From NCBI RefSeq assembly GCF_022842015.1, contig NZ_JALHQJ010000008.1:1-57482 (forward strand): a stretch of DNA of 57,482 nt, in the 5' to 3' direction. The notes under the pieces are model-generated. The model saw only the letters and a program-made list of their open reading frames with translations, was not told the origin of the DNA and ran no database searches. Position numbers and translations under genes: made by a program. Of the stretch, positions 8,997-18,282 are shown piece by piece; position 1 is the stretch's first letter, and the number at the start of each line of letters is the position of its first letter. This DNA comes from Nitrosomonas sp. GTDB lineage: Bacteria > Pseudomonadota > Gammaproteobacteria > Burkholderiales > Nitrosomonadaceae.

Positions 8997-11588
8997 GTGA
9001 GCTACATGATACAATTTTCCATCGTAGTGCCCACGCTGAATGAATCCGAGAATATTGATTTACTTTTAACCCGCATCTTTGCATTGGATTTTGTTCCAGA
9101 TTCTTTTGAAGTAATTATTGTTGACGACGGCTCAACCGATGGTACTCCGAATAAAGTACTTAACTGGGCAAATCGATCAAATGTTCGATTGATCGAACGG
9201 CGAGAAACACCGGACTTAACTGCTTCGATACTATCAGGCGTTGCTGCGGCTAATAGTGATGTCATCGTTGTTATGGATGCCGATCTCAGTCATCCGCCTG
9301 AGCAATTACCAGCTATCGTTGCCCCGATATTAAATGATTCTCATGATGTGGTCGTTGGAAGTCGGTATATTGCGGGAGGCAGTACCGAAAATTGGCCATT
9401 GTATCGACAGTTCTTATCTCGCGTGGGTGGATGGATAGCGCGACCCATCTGTGATGTGAATGATGCCACATCCGGTTTTTTTTCATTTCGCAGGGATCTG
9501 GCCAAAAACATTTCAAGTCATGCACATGGTTACAAGATTTTGCTCGAACTACTCATGGCTAACCAAGGGAAAATTCGTGTAACAGAGATACCAATTTGTT
9601 TTCGCGATCGTACCTACGGCACTTCAAAGCTATCATTATTTCACCAGCAAGCTTATATACAACGTTTGATCACGTTAGCCGGAGGAACGGCCACGATCAA
9701 TACGGCAGGACGTTTTGCAGCAGTTGGACTGTTAGGTGTATTAATAGATGCTTTTGTTTTTCATTGGATGATCAGCCGTGAAGCTGGGCTTGCTCTGTCC
9801 CACTTCATCAGTTTTTTTGTTGCAGCAACCTTCAACTATGCCCTTAACTCAAAGTGGTCATTTCGTGAACATCATGAAGGCTGTTTACGCTGGCACCAAT
9901 TTGGTCGATTTTTAACCGTTGGCGCACTCGCGTTATTATTACGCGGAGGCGTGCTGGCTTTTCTGGTTTATGTTTGGCATGTCCCGCCTCTATTAGCCAT
10001 TTTCCCGGCTATAGTTACTACAGCAGCGGTAAACTTCTTGGGTTCGGCTTTTTATGTGTTCCCCAATAAAAAAAACCTTCCCTCACTGGAAATACGCTGG
10101 CGTACAGCGGCAATTGGCATTGTATTGTTCGCCATATTGTTGCGGCTGGTTTATTTCGGTTTGGCGCAACTCATCCCAGATGAAGCTTATTATTGGCAAT
10201 ATGCGCAACACATGGATCTCAGTTTTTATGATCATCCCCCCGCAGTTGCTTGGTTAATCTGGCTTGGTACATCAATTCTAGGACACAATGAATTCGGTGT
10301 CCGCATTGGTGCACTTCTCTGTGGTTTTATCACAATGGGGTATCTGTATGCATTGGCCCAGAATTTGTACGATAAATCCACTGCAATGTGCACTTTGTTA
10401 CTGCTAGTTATCTTGCCACTCGGATTTTCCACTGGCTTGTTAATGACACCCGATGCGCCACTTTTTGCAGCGTGGGCAGCAACCCTCTATTACATGGAAC
10501 GCGCGCTAGTCGCTCACCAAAATACGGCTTGGCTAGGAATGGGAGTTGCGTTCGGTCTTGGGCTGCTATCGAAATACTCGCTGGGGTTACTGGGGTTAGC
10601 CGCATTGGTGTTTGTAATTATAGATCCGGCAGCACGCCGTTGGATGAAACGTCCACATCCTTATTTAGCAGCACTACTGGCATTGCTTCTCTTTTCGCCG
10701 GTAATTATCTGGAACTATCAAAATGATTGGGCGTCTTTTGCATTCCAGTCGAATCGGGTATTGGCAGATGACTATAAATTTGCAGTCCATTTATTCATTC
10801 TCCACATTATCATTTTATTAACCCCTATTGGTTTTCTTGCAGCAATATTCGCCTTATTTTTTATCAAGCGACCAGAATCTCAGCTTCTCGAACGCAGGCG
10901 CCATTTGTTTGTACAAGTTTTCGCCGGTATTCCAGTATTCGTTTGTTTCATGCTCAGTACTTTTGATGCACCCCGATTTCATTGGACCGCACCGATCTGG
11001 CTTGCCCTATTACCAACCATTGCATGGATGATTGTTCATGCCGACCATCTGAGCACTCTGTTCAAGCGCATTCAAATAACATGGCGACCGACCATTATTG
11101 CTTGCATCTTTGGTTACGCCTTTGTGCTGCATTTTGTGGTGCTGGGAATACCAGGTATACCCTATCATTTATTCACAGAACATTATTTCTGGCGTGAAAC
11201 CGCCGCTGAGATCGAGAAAATTGCAGCTGAAGTCAGAAATCAAACGAACCAGGAACCCATCATTGTGGGCATGAGCAAATGGTCTGTTGCCAGTGCGCTA
11301 TATTTTTATACGCACGGTAATGCCAAGTTGGATATCCGTTCACGTAATATGTTCGGCGATAGTGGGGCCATGTATGAATTCTGGTTTCCTCTCCAAAACC
11401 CCACTGATCGACCGATCATTCAGGTTGGCATGAAACGTCGCCATTTAGAAAAAATACGACCAGACATTGATGTTAAAGGAATGCTTAATCACCCCGGCGC
11501 GGTTGAATATCGTGTAATCGAACGCCATGGTGAGCCTGTGCGTCGGGTATATTACCGCATTTCCCAGGGATTTAAAGGAGTTAATTAG
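8997..11588 (+). CDS. GT2 / GtrA / GT39-type polyprenol-phosphate sugar transferase fusion
   Basis: 863-residue membrane protein made of three units usually encoded separately. Residues about 5-230 are a GT2 polyprenol-phosphate mannose/glucose synthase-like domain with DDGSTDGT (43-50), DADLSHPPEQ (94-103) and the RTYGTSKLS motif. Residues about 235-355 are a GtrA-like four-helix domain, the presumed flippase. From about 370 on is a PMT_2/ArnT-like GT-C transferase with PDEAYYWQYAQHMDLSFYDHPP around 394, the acidic-rich first periplasmic loop expected to hold catalytic Asp/Glu, then many membrane helices and a C-terminal periplasmic domain. The architecture suggests one polypeptide that charges, flips and transfers a sugar to an envelope acceptor. 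Acceptor and sugar are unknown. GTG 8997 or ATG 9006 could be the start. Confidence 0.88.
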   Translation: MSYMIQFSIVVPTLNESENIDLLLTRIFALDFVPDSFEVIIVDDGSTDGTPNKVLNWANRSNVRLIERRETPDLTASILSGVAAANSDVIVVMDADLSHPPEQLPAIVAPILNDSHDVVVGSRYIAGGSTENWPLYRQFLSRVGGWIARPICDVNDATSGFFSFRRDLAKNISSHAHGYKILLELLMANQGKIRVTEIPICFRDRTYGTSKLSLFHQQAYIQRLITLAGGTATINTAGRFAAVGLLGVLIDAFVFHWMISREAGLALSHFISFFVAATFNYALNSKWSFREHHEGCLRWHQFGRFLTVGALALLLRGGVLAFLVYVWHVPPLLAIFPAIVTTAAVNFLGSAFYVFPNKKNLPSLEIRWRTAAIGIVLFAILLRLVYFGLAQLIPDEAYYWQYAQHMDLSFYDHPPAVAWLIWLGTSILGHNEFGVRIGALLCGFITMGYLYALAQNLYDKSTAMCTLLLLVILPLGFSTGLLMTPDAPLFAAWAATLYYMERALVAHQNTAWLGMGVAFGLGLLSKYSLGLLGLAALVFVIIDPAARRWMKRPHPYLAALLALLLFSPVIIWNYQNDWASFAFQSNRVLADDYKFAVHLFILHIIILLTPIGFLAAIFALFFIKRPESQLLERRRHLFVQVFAGIPVFVCFMLSTFDAPRFHWTAPIWLALLPTIAWMIVHADHLSTLFKRIQITWRPTIIACIFGYAFVLHFVVLGIPGIPYHLFTEHYFWRETAAEIEKIAAEVRNQTNQEPIIVGMSKWSVASALYFYTHGNAKLDIRSRNMFGDSGAMYEFWFPLQNPTDRPIIQVGMKRRHLEKIRPDIDVKGMLNHPGAVEYRVIERHGEPVRRVYYRISQGFKGVN

Positions 11589-11934
11589 GGTTTCCTGGGA
11601 TACAGGAAACTATTCAAAAAAAGTTGATAGTTCATTTTGTCTTCTTTAACTCGAATTGTAATGCTAAAGGTCTTATGCGCGAGCATGCAGGTGTGCTAAT
11701 CAAAAATACAAGTAGCGAAAATAAGAATGTAGAAAGTGTGCGACTATTGATCTCATTTCCGGTTGGATTATCGAATGGCAAGAACAGCGAGATTTCACTA
11801 TTTTAATAGAGAAGATCAAGTCACCGGAGCTTGTTTGCATTCACTTCATGTTTTTATGACGATTGACAAAAATTGACTACTTAACTTCCAAATAACCGAA
11901 TGACATTTTGAGATTAGCGTGCTGGAAATGCAAT
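11589..11934. other. Intergenic region, 346 bp, with a small hairpin
   Basis: Between the glycosyltransferase stop and the convergent O-methyltransferase stop. An 8-bp perfect inverted repeat GTTTCCTG/CAGGAAAC (11590-11597 and 11603-11610) sits immediately after the upstream stop codon. It could act as a weak terminator or mRNA 3' end, but no clear T-run follows. An open frame of 60 codons at 11624-11806 has no ribosome binding site or recognisable sequence and is not called. Confidence 0.5.
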
Positions 11935-12969
11935 TTAAGGCTTGCGGCCCGTTACAATGCTATAGTATCCGAAAGCTTGATGGACTTGAACTTCCTCAAA
12001 TCCTATTTCCGTTAACATTGAATACAACTCTTGACCAGAATACTGTTTTCCTTCGGTCCAGCCCATCATCATCATACTAAATGCTGCAGGGGCAAAAGGG
12101 CCTGTTTTTTTATCATCATAGAGCATTTCATGGATCACGATCCGTCCGCCAACTTCAAGGCTGTTGAAACTCTTTGCCGTTAGAAAGTGGCATTTTTCTG
12201 GGGGCCAATCGTGATAAATATTTGAGAAAAAATGTAAATCTGCGGAAGGCCAATGATCGCTCCAAATGTTGGTTTCTTGTGTCTTAATTCGTTCCTGTAA
12301 ACCATACTGATTGATATATTCTTGAGCTACTTCGCATACCTGAGCAAAATCCATAAAGATTACTTTCAAGTTGGGTAGCTTTGATGCTGCACCAATCGAG
12401 TGAGCCGCAGAACCTCCTGCAACGTCAAGCATCAGACGATTTTGAGAAAAATCCAAAACTTCGGGCCAAACGAACGCTGACGAAATACTAGTACTATGCA
12501 TGCCGCGAGTAAAGCGACGCAGCAATTCGATTTGTTCTTCGTGAGTCTTGAAAATATCACCGCCTCCGTAAGCTTGTGGAGAATCTGTAAAAACTGCTTT
12601 TTCCAGACTTTCAAAGGAGGATACCTGGTAATTGTCAATCATCAGATCCCAGAAAAAACCGAAATAATTAGGACTATTCTCTAGCAGGTATTCCTCTGAC
12701 ACCGCAGTCAGAAAATAATGTCCTTCTTGCAAAGACAGGAAACCCAAGGCAGTAGCTGCCGTTAAAATTGCTTCTGCCGGGCGTTGCTTGATATTTAGTG
12801 CGTTGCAAATATCAGTTAAGGTACGCGGGCTCTCTGCCAGTAACGGAAATATTTTTAACCGATGCGCTAGTAATAATGCAGGATAACCATAAACTGCAAA
12901 GACTACATCCCATAGCGGACGATCATCAACTCTCGGTACTGGGTTGTTGGGAAAGGTATTTTGTACCAT
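11935..12969 (-). CDS. SAM-dependent O-methyltransferase (acetylserotonin OMT / CrtF-like family)
   Basis: Methyltransferase_2-type enzyme of 344 residues. An N-terminal winged-helix dimerisation region (residues about 15-95, LWDVVFAVYGYPALLLAHRLKIFPLLAE) is followed by the Rossmann fold with the SAM loop MLDVAGGSAAH, an acidic VIFMDFAQV strand, the catalytic-region FFSNIYHDWPPEKCHFL and GGRIVIHEMLYDD. This family methylates hydroxyls of small aromatic or polyketide-like molecules; no substrate can be named. The start is ATG 12969, four bases after AGGAGG; TTG at 12972 is too close to it. It lies 64 bp downstream of the SRPBCC gene on the same strand and is probably cotranscribed. Confidence 0.82.
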   Translation of the reverse strand: MVQNTFPNNPVPRVDDRPLWDVVFAVYGYPALLLAHRLKIFPLLAESPRTLTDICNALNIKQRPAEAILTAATALGFLSLQEGHYFLTAVSEEYLLENSPNYFGFFWDLMIDNYQVSSFESLEKAVFTDSPQAYGGGDIFKTHEEQIELLRRFTRGMHSTSISSAFVWPEVLDFSQNRLMLDVAGGSAAHSIGAASKLPNLKVIFMDFAQVCEVAQEYINQYGLQERIKTQETNIWSDHWPSADLHFFSNIYHDWPPEKCHFLTAKSFNSLEVGGRIVIHEMLYDDKKTGPFAPAAFSMMMMGWTEGKQYSGQELYSMLTEIGFEEVQVHQAFGYYSIVTGRKP

Positions 12970-13033
12970 CAATCCTCCTTTTATTTGTTAGACGCTTGGA
13001 ACTGCTATGCAGCGTGACTCAAGATATTTTTAG

Positions 13034-13537
13034 TTAAGAAGCTTGCTTGGATTTCTCCGCTTCGAGCAAGCGCTTAATATTCTGCACCGTGCGTTCGGCA
13101 CCATCCTTGATCGCAACGCGAACCAGTCCTTCAAAAGGTCGCATAATCGGTAGAATTTCAAGCAGTTCAAAAGAAAACGTCAGTTTGGTCGAGCGCTCAG
13201 GATTGATCGCTTGTAATTCATACGTGCAGCGAAATGGATCAGATATTCCGAGAAGTGTTAGGCGTGCACCGGGTTCGTAAGCGGATATCTTGAATTTGGA
13301 TTCTGTGCGGCGTCCTTGATCAATACGTACTTGTCGTCCTTCAGTTCCTAACTGCACCGGGCCGAGAGTGATTTTTTCTAGCTCTTTAACTTCGGGAGAC
13401 CATTGGGGATAATTCTCAAATAGACCGTCTGCGAGATACTGGAATACTGCGGAGGCTGAATGCTCTACTATAGTATGCGCCTTACCTACGACCGGTTCAG
13501 TAGAGCCTAAGTTGAGCATGGAACCTAAATTAAACAT
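13034..13537 (-). CDS. SRPBCC (START-like/polyketide-cyclase fold) protein
   Basis: 167-residue soluble protein whose VVGKAHTIVEHSASAVFQYLADGLFENYPQWSPEVKELEKI opening, RTESKFKISAYEPGARLTLLG middle, FRCTYELQAI strand and long C-terminal amphipathic helix match the SRPBCC helix-grip fold that binds hydrophobic ligands. Such proteins include polyketide cyclases and coenzyme Q-binding proteins. It is upstream of an O-methyltransferase in the same orientation, suggesting that the two act on one small molecule; that is inference. AAGGG precedes the ATG. A second in-frame ATG lies six codons in. Confidence 0.75.
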   Translation of the reverse strand: MFNLGSMLNLGSTEPVVGKAHTIVEHSASAVFQYLADGLFENYPQWSPEVKELEKITLGPVQLGTEGRQVRIDQGRRTESKFKISAYEPGARLTLLGISDPFRCTYELQAINPERSTKLTFSFELLEILPIMRPFEGLVRVAIKDGAERTVQNIKRLLEAEKSKQAS

Positions 13538-13704
13538 ATCGCTTAACCCTTACTGACTAATAAACATCCAATTACGTTATTGATCACGATGAATTCAAAC
13601 GTTAAACGAATAAGGCATCAATTACAAGTGCTATATCGGTATAGTGGCTGATAAAGAAGAATTCTGATTTTAAGAAACTGATGGGGTGTTTGCAGAAGTG
13701 TGAG

Positions 13705-15243
13705 TTATATGACTTGTTGCTTAGTAAAATCTTTGATGCGGAATCCCAGCAACCACAAAGCGGCAAAATAGCTCGAAGCGCCCATGATTATTATCCAGCT
13801 TAATCGGCCGATGCGAGTCATGGTGGAATCGGTCAACCAGGAGGTGTCACTCCCTGTCGTGAACCATAAAACAATTCCCATGCTTGCCAAAGCGATCAGT
13901 ATTTTGACAAAGAAATTAAGCCATCCAGGTTGCGGTTGATAGATTTTGTGGCTGCATAATTTATAGTACAACAGCCCCGCATTCAAGCAGGCGCCTAGCC
14001 CAATGGCTAACGCGAGCCCGGCGTGTTTGAATGGAATGATAAAGGCAAGATTCATAAGTTGTGTAGCGATCAGCGTGATCACGGCGATTTTGACGGGAGT
14101 TTTGATGTTCTGTCGTGCATAAAATCCCGGTGCAAGTACCTTAACCAGAATTAATCCGAGCAGTCCAATGCTGTATGCAATCAATGCTTCACGCGTCATC
14201 CATACATCGTGCTCAGTAAAGGCGCCATGGTAAAAAAGTGTTGTGATCAAAGGTGTTGCCAATAGTGCCAGTGCGAGTGCTGCGGGTAAGGTCAGCAACA
14301 TCGTCATTCTTAGACCCCAATCCAGCAGGCGGGAATATTCTTCAGTGCTGTTATTATTGTAATGCCGCGCCAAGGACGGTAGTAGTATGGTACCTAATGC
14401 GACGCCTAGCAGGCCAGCAGGGAATTCCATTAAGCGATCGGCATAGTAGAGCCAGGATACACTGCCCGTAACCAGTAAAGAAGCGAATATGGTATTGATC
14501 AACAGACTGATTTGGCTGACCGATACACCGAAAACCGCTGGGCCCATTAGTTTGATTACTCGCCAGGCGCCCGTATCTCGATTGCGGAAACGAATGCGTG
14601 GCAATAATTTGAGGCGTAGTAGGAATGGTATCTGGAATACAAGTTGTAGTATGCCACCGATAAAAACTGCCCAAGCTAGTGCAAGAACCGGGGGGTCGAT
14701 AAGTGGCGTGAGCCACAATGCACAACCGATAAATGACAAATTTAATAATGCAGGTGTGATTGCAGGCACATTAAACCTGCCATAGGTATTGAGTATGCCA
14801 CCTGCTAATGCGACCAAGGAAATGAATAAAATGTAAGGAAATGTAATCTGCAGTAGTTCAACTGTCAGATTGAATTTTTCCGGGTCAGCAGAGAACCCCG
14901 GTGCGCTGGCATAGATGATGAATGGGGCTGTCACGATTCCCACCAGCGTGACAACAAACAGCGTGATGCCCAAAAGCATGGTGATATGATCAATCAACTC
15001 GCGCGTTTCTTCGGGTGTTCGGGTATTCTTGTATTCTGCGAGGATCGGAACGAATGCCTGGGAAAATGCGCCTTCGGCAAATAATCGCCGCAGTAGATTG
15101 GGAATCCGGAAGGCGACAAAAAAAGCATCTGTTGCCATTCCTGCCCCAAAAATACGAGCAATCATAATATCCCGCACAAAACCGAGAATGCGCGATACGA
15201 AAGTCATGCTGCTGATCGCAGCGAGCGCTTTAAGTAAATTCAA
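13705..15243 (-). CDS. murJ: Lipid II flippase MurJ
   Basis: Polytopic MOP-superfamily membrane protein of 512 residues, the normal length for MurJ, which flips lipid II for peptidoglycan synthesis. The N-terminus [33 protein letters not shown] and the [27 protein letters not shown] block are diagnostic and contain the essential Arg residues of the central cavity. About 14 hydrophobic helices are visible. Gene is essential in most bacteria. It is transcribed towards the SRPBCC/OMT pair with a 167-bp gap, so cotranscription is uncertain. Confidence 0.96.
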   Translation of the reverse strand: MNLLKALAAISSMTFVSRILGFVRDIMIARIFGAGMATDAFFVAFRIPNLLRRLFAEGAFSQAFVPILAEYKNTRTPEETRELIDHITMLLGITLFVVTLVGIVTAPFIIYASAPGFSADPEKFNLTVELLQITFPYILFISLVALAGGILNTYGRFNVPAITPALLNLSFIGCALWLTPLIDPPVLALAWAVFIGGILQLVFQIPFLLRLKLLPRIRFRNRDTGAWRVIKLMGPAVFGVSVSQISLLINTIFASLLVTGSVSWLYYADRLMEFPAGLLGVALGTILLPSLARHYNNNSTEEYSRLLDWGLRMTMLLTLPAALALALLATPLITTLFYHGAFTEHDVWMTREALIAYSIGLLGLILVKVLAPGFYARQNIKTPVKIAVITLIATQLMNLAFIIPFKHAGLALAIGLGACLNAGLLYYKLCSHKIYQPQPGWLNFFVKILIALASMGIVLWFTTGSDTSWLTDSTMTRIGRLSWIIIMGASSYFAALWLLGFRIKDFTKQQVI

Positions 15244-15346
15244 TGGTATTTATCTTTTCCTGGCGGCGGGCAGAAGATTGAACAGCGCTGTTAAATTTAT
15301 ATTATCTAGACTCTATTAGTGAGTGTGTTTGCTAACGAAAAAATAA

Positions 15347-16072
15347 TTATTTAAAAAGACCACCTAATTTTCCTAACAAGCCTGACTCGGACCAATTCCA
15401 TTGCAGGCAGTATTCCGCACCCAATTTCGGGTTTTTGATATCAGCTGCAATGGTTGTTTGCCCAGTTACTATCGGCGGCAGTAAATCTTGTTCTTTACCA
15501 CCATGCCTGCAGAAAAAACGAGCAGTAGAAACGGCGCGGCCTTCAGGCAATTGTACTGTCATATGCAGATGTTGTGTGTCATCATCGATCACGTGAGAAA
15601 GCGTGCCTTGGCTTTGTGTAAAAGCGCCTTGATATTCGTAGGTTAATGTCAGATCGGCGCCATCGATTAATTTTAATTCGGGCGGAATTCTCATGCAAAC
15701 GTGATAGTTCCCATTTTCTTTTTGTTGATCATCTGGTTGTCCATGGTTGATTCTGAAATTGCTGATACTGCCAATCGCGCGAATATTTTTAAACCAGTAT
15801 TCTGAATTATCGACATGGCATGCGGTTGTCATCTGCGTTTGTGTCAATGTTGCTTTATTGCCGCCATTATCATGAACGGTTAATAATTTTTTTAAATCTG
15901 AAATGGTGTAAGCAGATTTGTTTTGTCTGAATTGATCAAGAATCAGCAGCGCTGCACAAATCGTAAAAATTAATCCAACAACGAAAAATGGGGTAAGCAG
16001 TGCAACCAATGCACCAAAGACAATGATCAAGACATTGATGTAAAAAATCAGCTGGTTGGGTTTGTTAAACAT
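15347..16072 (-). CDS. Unknown bitopic membrane protein with extracytoplasmic domain
   Basis: I do not recognise this 241-residue protein. Two adjacent hydrophobic segments near the N-terminus (residues about 8-45) look like a helical hairpin. They are followed by a soluble domain rich in beta-strand-like segments, with isolated cysteines and a Trp-rich C-terminus (LQWNWSESGLLGKLGGLFK). AAGGAG six bases before the ATG supports expression. It is divergent from the hvfA operon with 167 bp between start codons. No function is proposed. Confidence 0.7.
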   Translation of the reverse strand: MFNKPNQLIFYINVLIIVFGALVALLTPFFVVGLIFTICAALLILDQFRQNKSAYTISDLKKLLTVHDNGGNKATLTQTQMTTACHVDNSEYWFKNIRAIGSISNFRINHGQPDDQQKENGNYHVCMRIPPELKLIDGADLTLTYEYQGAFTQSQGTLSHVIDDDTQHLHMTVQLPEGRAVSTARFFCRHGGKEQDLLPPIVTGQTTIAADIKNPKLGAEYCLQWNWSESGLLGKLGGLFK

Positions 16073-16171
16073 TCAAAGCTCCTTAGATTATCAAGCATAT
16101 TCTTATAGTATTTTTTGCAGCGCTGAGTTTAACAGAGAGCCGCAAGCAAAAAAAGCAACAAAGAAATCAAC

Positions 16172-16186
16172 AATTGTTTAACAATT
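16172..16186. promoter_or_regulatory. Perfect 15-bp palindrome upstream of hvfA
   Basis: AATTGTT-T-AACAATT is an exact inverted repeat with a one-base centre, lying 54 bp upstream of hvfA and overlapping its candidate -35 (TTGTTT 16174-16179; -10 TATTAT 16196-16201, spacing 16). Its position fits an operator for a dimeric regulator of the RiPP operon or of the divergent gene. It is AT-rich, so chance is not excluded. Confidence 0.4.
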
Positions 16187-16239
16187 TGGGGTTATTATTA
16201 TGATCCGATCTTATTCATCTTTTTTATGGAGAGAAAATC

Positions 16240-16569
16240 ATGTCGAAAAAAATCATTAAACCTATTTCGATTGCTTTAGGCACAGCATTAGTTACCAGTT
16301 TAGCAGCAACCAACTTGAGTGCTGAGACACAGAGTAATCCGTTTGCAATGAGTGAGCTTTCCAGTGGTTACATGCTGGCGTATGGAGACAGTGCAAAAAA
16401 AGCCGGGCAAGAAGGGCAGGCTGACGGCAAGAGTGAAATGAAAAAGGATATGGAAGGCAAGTGTGGTGAAGGTAAATGTGGCAGCAAGAATAAAATGAAG
16501 CAAAATATGGAAGGCAAAGACGACGGTAAGAATGCTGAAGGTGAAGGTAAATCCGGTGAAGGTAAGTGA
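16240..16569 (+). CDS. hvfA: HvfA/bufferin-type RiPP precursor with two EGKCG cores
   Basis: 109-residue exported precursor. Residues 1-28 form a signal peptide ending in SLAATNLSA; the SELSSGYMLA segment that follows is typical of HvfA/BufA2 relatives. The low-complexity tail carries EGKCG at 72-76 and 77-81, the pentapeptide that in Haemophilus and related bacteria is converted by the DUF692 enzyme with its DUF2063 partner to a copper-binding oxazolone/thioamide-type group. Only two Cys cores remain; further on are Cys-less EGKDD (91-95) and EGKSG (102-106), which read like decayed repeats. The modifying genes follow immediately. Expected role: periplasmic copper (or other metal) sequestration, by family knowledge. 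Ribosome binding site ATGGAGAG precedes ATG. Confidence 0.85.
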   Translation: MSKKIIKPISIALGTALVTSLAATNLSAETQSNPFAMSELSSGYMLAYGDSAKKAGQEGQADGKSEMKKDMEGKCGEGKCGSKNKMKQNMEGKDDGKNAEGEGKSGEGK

Positions 16570-16596
16570 GATTCTAAAAAGTAATCTTTTTAATCT

Positions 16597-17454
16597 ATGA
16601 GCAGAAATCATTATCCTGTTCATGGTGTGGGTCTTGGTCTGCGGCGATCGATGATAGGTTCGCTGGCAGATCAAATTCCGCAGCAGGTGAATTTCTGGGA
16701 AGTTGCGCCAGAAAACTGGCTAGGTGTCGGTGGACGCTACGGAAAGAGGTTGCGTGAACTGACCGAGCAATTTCCTTTTATTTGTCATGGATTATCACTT
16801 TCAATCGGTGGGCCGTCGCCATTGGATGAAGCTTTTCTGCACCGTTTGAAAAGATTTTTTAAAGAGCACCGCATCTGCTATTACAGCGAACATCTCAGCT
16901 ATTGCAGTGACGATGGGCATCTGTATGATTTAATGCCGATACCTTTCGCTGAGGAAGCGGTGCATTATGTAGCGAACCGTATTCGTTATGTGCAAGACAT
17001 TCTGGAGCGGCGTATCGCAGTGGAGAATGTATCCTACTATGCAACTCCCGGTCAGCAGATGGAAGAAATTGATTTTTTGAATGCTGTGTTGCAGGAAGCG
17101 GATTGCGATCTATTGCTTGATGTCAATAATATTTATGTCAATAGCATCAATCATCGCTACGATGCCGAAGCATTTTTGCGCGAATTGCCGGCTGAACGCA
17201 TTCGTTACATTCATGTTGCCGGGCATTATCAGGAAGCGGAAGACCTCATTGTTGACACGCATGGCGCGGATGTCATAGATCCCGTTTGGCGGTTACTCGA
17301 GAAAGCCTATCAGCATTTTGGCGTCATTCCGACTTTGCTGGAGCGTGATTTCAATCTGCCGCCACTGATAGAAATGCTGCAAGAAGTGGATATTATTCAT
17401 GCACTACAGTCAAAATGGTTGACGCAACCTGGTGATTACCTACAACACGGCTGA
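16597..17454 (+). CDS. hvfB: DUF692 multinuclear iron RiPP-modifying enzyme (MbnB/BufB/HvfB family)
   Basis: TIM-barrel, iron-dependent oxidase family of MbnB, which converts precursor cysteines. 285 residues, usual length. Opening [13 protein letters not shown], substrate-side APENWLG, metal-ligand candidates in [50 protein letters not shown] and LERDFNLP are all present, so the three-iron site looks intact. It starts 27 bases after hvfA and overlaps hvfC by 23 bases, so modification enzyme and partner are probably translationally coupled. Assignment to the HvfB branch rests on the EGKCG precursor next door. Confidence 0.92.
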   Translation: MSRNHYPVHGVGLGLRRSMIGSLADQIPQQVNFWEVAPENWLGVGGRYGKRLRELTEQFPFICHGLSLSIGGPSPLDEAFLHRLKRFFKEHRICYYSEHLSYCSDDGHLYDLMPIPFAEEAVHYVANRIRYVQDILERRIAVENVSYYATPGQQMEEIDFLNAVLQEADCDLLLDVNNIYVNSINHRYDAEAFLRELPAERIRYIHVAGHYQEAEDLIVDTHGADVIDPVWRLLEKAYQHFGVIPTLLERDFNLPPLIEMLQEVDIIHALQSKWLTQPGDYLQHG

Positions 17455-18211
17455 TCGTCCCGAATTTGTACGGCAGCAATATTTTTTTGCGGCGCATATC
17501 CGCGATCCGGAAAACAATCCCTGCCCTGAAGCACTCGAAGAACGGCGCTTGAAAATATACCGCGAGCTGTTCTATAACAACGTGGAAGGTTATATCGCCA
17601 ATAGCTTTCCGGTATTACGTCAAATTATGTTGGATAAACCCTGGCATGCAATGATTCGGGATTATTTTGCTAGGCACTTGTCACGTACGCCATTATTTCC
17701 GGAAATGCCGCGCGAGTTTCTGAAATATTTGGAACTTGAGCGCACAGCGCAACCAGATGATCCGCCATTTATTCTGGAACTGGCTCATTATGAGTGGGTT
17801 GAACTAGCGCTTTCAATATTGGATGAAAAAGTAGAAGAAGCGAGAATAAATCCAGAAGGTGGCTTGCTTGATGGGATCCCGGTGATTTCCCCGTTAGCCT
17901 GGCCATTGAGCTATCGTTTTCCGGTACACAAAATCAGCCCGGATTTTCAGCCAAGAGTACCCGGAGCGACGCAAACACATTTAATTGTTTATCGAGATGC
18001 CGATTTTGACGTGCATTTTATTGAGATTAATGCAGTAACCGCTCGGTTGCTGCAGTTGATTAGTCGCAATGATCACAAATCTGCACGGACATTATTGCAA
18101 CAAATAGCTGTTGAGTTGAAACATGCGCAACCCGATATTGTCATCCGCGGCGGACTGGGAATATTGAATGATTTGCGGAAACGTCAGGTGATTTTAGGGA
18201 TTTACATTTAA
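17432..18211 (+). CDS. hvfC: DUF2063 RiPP partner protein (HvfC/BufC/MbnC-like)
   Basis: Partner of the DUF692 enzyme that recognises the precursor and positions it for oxidation. [49 protein letters not shown] is the family signature of the N-terminal DUF2063 helical domain, and the C-terminal half matches the second domain of the HvfC type. 259 residues. GTG start overlapping the end of hvfB. No DoxX-like hvfD gene follows; the next gene is convergent. The operon therefore appears to be a minimal three-gene ABC set. Confidence 0.9.
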   Translation: MITYNTADRPEFVRQQYFFAAHIRDPENNPCPEALEERRLKIYRELFYNNVEGYIANSFPVLRQIMLDKPWHAMIRDYFARHLSRTPLFPEMPREFLKYLELERTAQPDDPPFILELAHYEWVELALSILDEKVEEARINPEGGLLDGIPVISPLAWPLSYRFPVHKISPDFQPRVPGATQTHLIVYRDADFDVHFIEINAVTARLLQLISRNDHKSARTLLQQIAVELKHAQPDIVIRGGLGILNDLRKRQVILGIYI

Positions 18212-18239
18212 TACACAAAAAGTGCAATATGAGTGATGG

Positions 18240-18270
18240 GGATAACTCCTCTGTAGCGGAGAAGTTATCC
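18240..18270. terminator. Hairpin between convergent hvfC and unknown secreted gene
   Basis: GGATAACT (18240-18247) pairs with AGTTATCC (18263-18270), and an inner CTC/GAG extends the stem. It lies in the 71-bp gap between two convergent stop codons, where a bidirectional terminator is expected. No long T-run follows on either side, so strength is uncertain. Confidence 0.45.
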
Positions 18271-18282
18271 TGGGAGCTACTT

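Noticed and set aside
11624..11806. 60-codon open frame after the glycosyltransferase fusion
   Set aside because: No convincing start signal or recognisable sequence in an AT-rich gap; likely chance.
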